This document shows, in pieces, positions 58,618-64,000 of a stretch of 64,000 nt of DNA; positions within the stretch are counted from its first letter, which is position 1; the number at the start of each line of letters is the position of its first letter. The stretch is from contig CM061242.1 of the NCBI GenBank assembly GCA_030848705.1, positions 127,296,757-127,360,756 on the forward strand, given 5' to 3'. Position numbers and translations under genes: made by a program. Under the pieces are notes generated by a model, which ran no database searches, was not told the origin of the DNA, and saw only the letters and a list, made by a program, of their open reading frames with translations. The stretch is from Heracleum sosnowskyi. Its lineage: Eukaryota; Streptophyta; Magnoliopsida; Apiales; Apiaceae.

Positions 58618-58674
58618 TAATCGAGTTCATTCTTAAAACGACTAGGTTCTTTCATTGTGGTGGACATATAAACT

Positions 58675-59387
58675 TACACTTACATTTGGATTCCTTCCTC
58701 AATAGTTTTGGTAATTAGACTTATGTTGTTATAGGAGACCAAACCGCTTGTTATTTTATCTTATCATATATGTTGGGACTTTATATTCGAAGACTCTGAG
58801 AAAGAAAAAATAATAATGTAATAATATGATAAGATCGAAATGAAAAAGTTAACACGATATTATTAAAGGAAATGAAAAAAAATAAACGTAAAATTTTCTC
58901 ATAAAGTTGAGATATTCCTAGAAAAATAGAAATATATAAAAGAGCTAAATATAAAAAATTCAGCAATCGTATATTGGTATTCTTGATCAGGTATCTGATT
59001 AAAATATGAAAAAAAAAATATTTTTACGATCAGAATTTCGTATCGAATATCCGGTGTAGATATATTTACAAATTCCCTATGAAACCGATGAATATATTAG
59101 AAACCGGTTACCGGATCAGACATGATTTTTTATGTTAAATTTAAATTATGTACATTATAACAAAAACAAAAACACGGTTTTCCGTATGTGACGCTATTGT
59201 TATATTTATAATATTTTTTATTAAAAATTTAATAAACCGGAAACCGAAAGCGCAACCGAATAATGTTTTGATGATCCAAAAATCTCAAGAAATGTTATCT
59301 TCTAATTTGGTAATTATCTTTAAAAAAAATAAAAAATAATATAAAAATCAAAACATAGGATTCTTTTTATCTTTTAGGACAAGTTTA
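58675..59387 (+). repeat. Large direct repeat, right copy
   Basis: This is the partner of 56351-57060. It matches to TAGGACAAGTTTA and then diverges. Its distance from the left copy (about 2.32 kb) is filled by the retroelement piece 57061-58674. Confidence 0.9.
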
Positions 59388-59478
59388 GTTGCAAAATAGG
59401 CTTAAAAAACTGAAAGAGACATGTCTATGTAGTAACAGAGTTACTTTTCTGACACATTTTCCAACAATAGACACAGCT

Positions 59479-59486
59479 ATATATAT
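59479..59486 (+). promoter_or_regulatory. TATA box of the following gene
   Basis: TATATATA in the context CAGCTATATATATTAC lies about 75-85 bp upstream of a donor site (AGAG/GTACC at 59563), which would close a short non-coding first exon. Confidence 0.4.
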
Positions 59487-59724
59487 TACATACATACATA
59501 TCTAAAACCCCCGCCCCCCCGTTTCAGCTGCATTGACAGAGTTCCTGGATCTTCTTACAGAGGTACCTTCTATTTTTGGCTCTGATTCTACTTTTTTACA
59601 ATGTTTGCTTGTAAAGTTTGGATCTTTTTCAAGAATTTATTGTAAATGTTGTGTGAAAATGATAAAGTTTCTATTTTTATATGATTCTTGATTGATATAT
59701 AGTTAATTTTCATTTTGGCATTTC

Positions 59725-59890
59725 TTGTGTGTGTGTGTGTTTGTGTTGTATGTGTGTTTTGTTTTGTTTTGTTGTGTGTTGTGTGTGTGTGTTTGTTTTG
59801 TGTGTGTGTGTGTGTGTGTGTGTGTTATGTGTGTGTGTGTGTGTTGTGTGTGTTGTGTTGTTTTGTGTGTGTGGTGTGTGTGTTTGTTTT
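59725..59890. repeat. GT/TTG-rich microsatellite
   Basis: Runs of TG are interrupted by TTG and TTTTG for about 165 bp. It lies in the 5' UTR intron (59563-60252) of the next gene. Confidence 0.9.
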
Positions 59891-60254
59891 TTGGTTTAAT
59901 GATTAGGGTTAGCTTATGTTTATTGTATAAAGACTCTATTTTTAGTATGGAATTCAAGTTTTTGTAGATTCTTGATTGATTTTTGCTTTTTAATTTGTTT
60001 TCATTTGTGTAAATGTTTTGGTGGGATTTGTTGTGTTGTTGTAGCCTTTATTTTTGGTTCAATGTTAGCATAAATTTATATCTTTTATGTGAGATGTGGT
60101 TAATTAGGGTTATTTTTTGTGAGATGATTTTTAATGTGTTCTTAATGAAAAAGTTGAGATTTTTTTTTGATTAGAGGATTGAATTTGCTGATTCGGTTTA
60201 TTTTGTTTTCGATCGGTTTGTATGACAGATTTTGGTTGCTTTGTTTTTGCAGCA

Positions 60255-61031
60255 ATGGGTAGTGAAGCTATTGCAGTTCAAGTGGGCAATGGGGAAGTGA
60301 AACCGGTGAAGCTGGAGGAGAGTGGTGCTACAATGGGGAGTGAAGCTGATGCAGTTCAACTGGGTAATGGGGAAGTGAAACCGGTGAAATTGGAGGAGAG
60401 TGGCGTTGACATGGAAGCTAAGAAGGCTGTGAAGCATTCGTCGCCATCGAAGATGCCTGTTTCTCCTGATGCTCATGAAGGTAAACATGTAGTTTTAGCT
60501 TTTACATCGCCAAGTACTGTGCTTATTTTGCCTCCGGAGTTAGCTTGTGTTGATGCTTATCGAAAATCTCATTCCCCTGGTTCTCCAGATGCAGGTAGCC
60601 CCTGCACCCCCAAGAATAGCTTTGACCCTTTTGCTCCTGGTAGTGGTGAGTTGATGATGGCTCCACAAGGTAGCAAATATTCGAAAGAAGCAAGGAGTAG
60701 GTCTGCTCGGAGTCTTAATTTTTGTTCTTCTGTGAGGCTTGCAATGGAGGAATATTGTGAAAGTGATGAAGAGAATGCCTTGGAGGAACAGAGGTTATTG
60801 GAATTTTTGTTTCATGATTTACTGAAAGTTATTGTTTCAACACAAGTTTCTTCAGTTCAGCACGACATGTGTCTAGATGACGTTTTGGTGAAGCATGTTA
60901 TCCTTGATGCATTCAAGACCCCTGAACCTCTGTTCCCTTTGATTGCTGATACCTGTCCTCCTGCACCAGTGAAGTTTGGACGGAAATCTATGATCACAGA
61001 CAGAGGGTTATGCAGAAAGCTCGACTTCTGA
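60255..61031 (+). CDS. Unassigned plant protein with DPFAPG and CPPAPVK motifs
   Basis: A single coding exon of 258 residues. The start codon ATG 60255 lies two bases after an intron acceptor (TTTTTGCAG/CA), so the upstream in-frame ATG at 60222 is intronic and was rejected. Residues 1-52 are two copies of a 26-residue block (MGSEA-AVQ-GNGEVKPVK). Then come a Ser/Pro-rich stretch, FDPFAPGSGELMMAP, a helical acidic part (DEENALEEQRLLEFLFHDLL), and the C-terminus DTCPPAPVKFGRKS and RGLCRKLDF. I recall these conserved motifs from uncharacterised plant proteins but cannot name a function; they could be short linear docking motifs of a cell-cycle or signalling regulator. No signal peptide or membrane segment is seen. 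Confidence 0.75.
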   Translation: MGSEAIAVQVGNGEVKPVKLEESGATMGSEADAVQLGNGEVKPVKLEESGVDMEAKKAVKHSSPSKMPVSPDAHEGKHVVLAFTSPSTVLILPPELACVDAYRKSHSPGSPDAGSPCTPKNSFDPFAPGSGELMMAPQGSKYSKEARSRSARSLNFCSSVRLAMEEYCESDEENALEEQRLLEFLFHDLLKVIVSTQVSSVQHDMCLDDVLVKHVILDAFKTPEPLFPLIADTCPPAPVKFGRKSMITDRGLCRKLDF

Positions 61032-62238
61032 CATCGAAAGATAGCTATTGATTTTCGAAGCCCACTTGGTGCTCCATCTAATGCTAGTACGTGACTGCAG
61101 TGCTAACTAACTCGGCGTCCAGAATCAGAGGGTGCTTTGATTTAAAATGCCGGGGTAATCTTCTCTGTAGTTTTTAGATATTTATTTACTCCTTTAGGTT
61201 TAATAAGTTTGCATTGTCTATTAAATCTGTTATGACAGAGCAATCTTTTTGATTAAGTTTGGACTTAGTTGCAACATTGTATAGGGAGTTAAACTGTAAT
61301 ATCTTATTAGCGGAGCCTAGTGGTTTCTTAAGTCACTTAGTTTTTTCTACCCTTGCTAGTATACTTATCACGTATCAGTGATATCATTCAAGTTATTTTT
61401 TGAGGTACTTTTTTGGCTTGAACTGATGCCAATAATAAAGGTTTTACAAATTTTACCATTTATCTTTGTCTGATAATTGATGTTTTACCACTTGTTGTAG
61501 TTCATTTCATTCTAATTTGTTTTGTTGTTTCTATTTGCAATTTATTTTTCATTGGTGATGTACTTGAAACTGATTTGTGGTATTTTAGGTTATTAGCATG
61601 TCTCGTATGTTAAAATCCAAGCTTGGTTGTAATAGAAAATTGAAAATTGAATATGATAATCGTGGTTCTTGAGAAATGCAGATACTTGATGCTTGTGAAC
61701 CAGAAATCTGGATCACTTTCTTCCTACATGCACCTGAAGGCACTAGCCTTTATATCATGCTTCTGCTAGGTAGATTCTCTGCTCGTGTTTAACTGTTTTT
61801 TTCTTAATGGGTTAGCATGTGAAGATTATTGAATCCCTTCAACTTGGTTGATATGGAGAATTAGTTTCATTGACGTTGTTACAATAATATTACATCGTTG
61901 TGTATTGTTAAGGCTTTGGATGATCTTGCACCTCGGATACTTTCGTGTTTTACCCTGCTTTTCTGCTCTTTTTATCTTGATCTTTGCAACAAACTCGCAT
62001 AGAACTTGCTAGCATCAGGTCTCGAAACTGAGAAAGATGTCTGTAGTCTGTAGTAAACTCTTTGCAGATTTTGTTGATGATCAAAGTTCCCTTGTATATG
62101 GAGATTTTGTTCAATTCTAAGTTTCAACAATGACTACTAATTTTAATGGTCTAAAATTATTTTGAAAAACATATATTATCCCTGTGGTCAAAATTAATCC
62201 CCAAAATAAAAATAAAAAATTCAAAAACCAAACTGTTT
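61032..62238. other. 3' flank and intergenic DNA before the RING gene
   Basis: A 3' UTR of the preceding gene is likely up to about 61.3 kb. Nothing else with recognisable coding or element structure is seen. Confidence 0.45.
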
Positions 62239-62246
62239 TATATAAA
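62239..62246 (+). promoter_or_regulatory. TATA box of the RING-H2 gene
   Basis: TATATAAA sits about 112 bp before the start codon. It is followed by a CT-rich 5' UTR (CCCCTCTCTCTCTCTCTC near 62318), a common plant arrangement. Confidence 0.65.
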
Positions 62247-62357
62247 CACACACCTCTCTGTTTTATTTTTCTCGCGGCAATCAACCAACTTTTTGATTAG
62301 CCGCGCTCCTCATTTCCCCTCTCTCTCTCTCTCTCCCCTCACTTTCTCTCTCTAAAA

Positions 62358-63434
62358 ATGTCCACCGTCTCCGACACCGGTGCCGTCACCAACCGCTATT
62401 TCTGCTACCAATGCAATTCTACGGTGACTATAACACCGCAATCTCCGTCCTCTGAACTCATTTGTCCTAATTGTAATGGCAGTTTTCTCGAAGAATTCGA
62501 TGAATCTTCTGCCCTTAGTCCTCATCCTATTCTCAATGTACCTAATTTTTTCCCACCAGTTTCGGAGAATAATGACTTCTTGACTCTTTTACGAGGCGGA
62601 AATAGGTTTGAGAATCGGGTAGAATTTGATCCGTTGTCGTTTTTCATGACTTATTTGCATACATTGCGTGCTGGTGGTGCTAATATACAATTTGTCGTTG
62701 ATAATAATAATAACAATAACAATGATAGTAGTAATAATAATAATAATAATGAGCGTCGAGGATTTTATAATGATCCTGATAGTTTGCTTGATCCGTTTGG
62801 ATTTCGTATTCCGTTTAATTTAGGAGATTATGTTGTTGGACCTGGACTTGAACAATTGATACAGCAGTTATCGGAGAATGATCCGAATAGACACGGACCG
62901 CCTCCTGCTGCAAAATCAGCGGTGGAAGGGCTTAAGAGTGTTGAGATTAGGGATGAGATGAGTGATGGTGATTATTGGCAATGTGCGGTTTGTATGGAGA
63001 TTTTTGAGGTAGGTGTTGAGGCCAAGGAAATGCCGTGTAAACATTTGTTTCATTCGGATTGTATTTTGCCGTGGTTGGAGATGCATAATTCTTGTCCAGT
63101 TTGTCGGTTTGAGTTGCCGACGGATGATGAGGATTATGAGAATAGGAAGCGTGGCGGTGATGTGGAGTCGAGTGGAGGTGGGGTAGGACAATCGAGTGGA
63201 GGTGGATTGGTGCAATTGAGTGGAGGGAGGCCGTTGGCTCTTGGTATTGGAGGGTCTTTGGGTAGTGTTTATAATAGTCCGAGGATGATGGAGAGGAGGT
63301 TTAGGATACAATTGCCAATGTTGATTAGAAGCGGAGGGGAAACCAGCAATGGCGGAACTGGAAATAGTGGGACGGGGAATGAGAATGCTGGAGATTCCAA
63401 CACCGATAGCCAAGCTGCAGATGATGTCGACTAA
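62358..63434 (+). CDS. RING-H2 E3 ubiquitin ligase (RING1/RNF126-like), intronless
   Basis: One open exon of 358 residues. An N-terminal zinc ribbon has C16-x2-C19 and C36-x2-C39 (YFCYQC, LICPNC). Residues 116-131 are an Asn-rich tract from AAT repeats. A conserved GPGLEQLIQQLSENDPNRHG block precedes the RING-H2 finger C209-x2-C212-x14-C227-x-H229-x2-H232-x2-C235-x10-C246-x2-C249, which is complete, with the conserved Trp239 before the last Cys pair. The tail is Gly/Ser-rich. This is the plant RING1/RDUF-like architecture, cytosolic or nuclear, expected to transfer ubiquitin from an E2 to unknown substrates. Absence of introns is usual for this subfamily. The antisense open frame is a shadow. 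Confidence 0.93.
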   Translation: MSTVSDTGAVTNRYFCYQCNSTVTITPQSPSSELICPNCNGSFLEEFDESSALSPHPILNVPNFFPPVSENNDFLTLLRGGNRFENRVEFDPLSFFMTYLHTLRAGGANIQFVVDNNNNNNNDSSNNNNNNERRGFYNDPDSLLDPFGFRIPFNLGDYVVGPGLEQLIQQLSENDPNRHGPPPAAKSAVEGLKSVEIRDEMSDGDYWQCAVCMEIFEVGVEAKEMPCKHLFHSDCILPWLEMHNSCPVCRFELPTDDEDYENRKRGGDVESSGGGVGQSSGGGLVQLSGGRPLALGIGGSLGSVYNSPRMMERRFRIQLPMLIRSGGETSNGGTGNSGTGNENAGDSNTDSQAADDVD

Positions 63435-64000
63435 ATATATTGTGATCGTGAGTAACTTCGATGAACAATACGTTTAATTATCTGTATTGCATTTCTTTCT
63501 GATGGTTTTGTGGTATATTCTTGATTATTGCAACTGCTAACCTGTATACCTTAAAACATCTTTTCCTGTCACCATATAGCTAGGAGCATTAACCTTTAGG
63601 ACGTTTGGATCGGAATCGGGAATGGGAATGGGAATCGGGAATCGGGAATGGGAATGAAGGGTTTGTGAATGAGTATATTTACTGGTAAGCAGTCTAATTG
63701 GGACATTAGGCATTCATGATATATCTAGCATGTTTCAAGTATTTCACCAGCTAGACCGAGTTCTATTGAGCCTAGTCGCATTTCCTGCAGTGATGCCCCT
63801 AGGATCTGTTTACTCCGGTGAGATTGTTTCATCCCCCTCCATTTAGGTTAACGGAATCATCAGAACGTATAATGCTCAAGAACCCCCTATGTGGTTTTGC
63901 ATATTAAGTCGAGTTCTTACCGTTTATTCATCTTGTTTTGCAGAGAAGCTCTTGAAAGCAGAGGACCTGTGCCGAATTTGAACATATGTAGATTATCTTA
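63435..64000 (+). other. 3' UTR and flank of the RING gene
   Basis: GGGAAT/CGGGAAT units form a short simple repeat at 63612-63658. No further gene starts before the window ends. Confidence 0.5.

Noticed and set aside
59703..59967. Cys/Val-rich and His/Thr-rich frames
   Set aside because: Product of the GT-rich microsatellite inside an intron.
62916..63413. 165-codon antisense frame
   Set aside because: Mirror of the RING-H2 coding frame; no domains or splice logic.

Overview
The window is nuclear DNA of a eudicot plant. The genes are intron-rich with GT-AG boundaries, the intergenic DNA is AT-rich and full of small plant transposons (Helitrons, hAT and Stowaway MITEs, MULE-like elements, Copia-type LTRs), and the protein families (FEY-type SDR, NET/NAB actin-binding, ARF-GAP AGD, DUF4408/DUF761, plant RING-H2) are plant-specific or plant-like. 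I cannot fix the species from sequence alone. No prokaryotic defence system, CRISPR array or virus was seen.

Layout. 1-5.74 kb is a transposon nest: a Stowaway-like MITE holds a Helitron that holds a hAT element, followed by two more non-autonomous Helitrons in a 273-bp tandem duplication that preserves an empty insertion site. 5.8-9.2 kb (+): a TPR protein with an N-terminal thioredoxin-like ferredoxin domain. 10.7-13.1 kb (-): a NET/KIP1-like protein with a degenerate NAB domain and coiled coils. 15.5-17.8 kb (-): FEY-type short-chain dehydrogenase, 8 exons with one GC-AG intron. 18.3-20.9 kb: a MULE-type MITE and a stack of reverse-oriented nested Helitrons. 21.2-29.0 kb (+): Tat-SF1/CUS2-type splicing factor (ELF9-like), 14 exons. 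30.3-32.4 kb (+): ARF-GAP (AGD15-like). 32.85-32.92 kb (-): tRNA-Gly(TCC). 33-39 kb: gene-poor DNA with MITEs, a short Helitron and SINE-like pieces. 39.4-40.3 kb (+): a DUF4408/DUF761 protein whose frame is broken in an A8 tract. 41.6-45.8 kb: MULE-like element with a long GA tract, a retroelement relic and a hAT MITE. 45.9-51.9 kb (+): PWP1-type WD40 protein, 16 exons with one GC-AG intron. 52-59.4 kb: transposon-rich, with two inverted Copia-type LTRs, a gag remnant and a 710-bp direct repeat. 60.3-61.0 kb (+): an unassigned plant protein with a recent 26-residue internal duplication. 62.4-63.4 kb (+): intronless RING-H2 E3 ligase.

The genes are independent housekeeping loci: chloroplast-like TPR/ferredoxin, cytoskeleton, SDR, mRNA splicing, vesicle traffic, ribosome biogenesis and ubiquitination. 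They form no operon or pathway. The most informative unusual content is the transposon stratigraphy (several insertions can be dated relative to one another from empty sites and reconstituted termini) and a few gene-structure oddities: GC-AG introns, a homopolymer frameshift, a split stop codon, a truncated NAB domain and an in-frame duplication. Exon coordinates were worked out by hand from splice consensus, frame continuity and family similarity remembered from training. No search was run.
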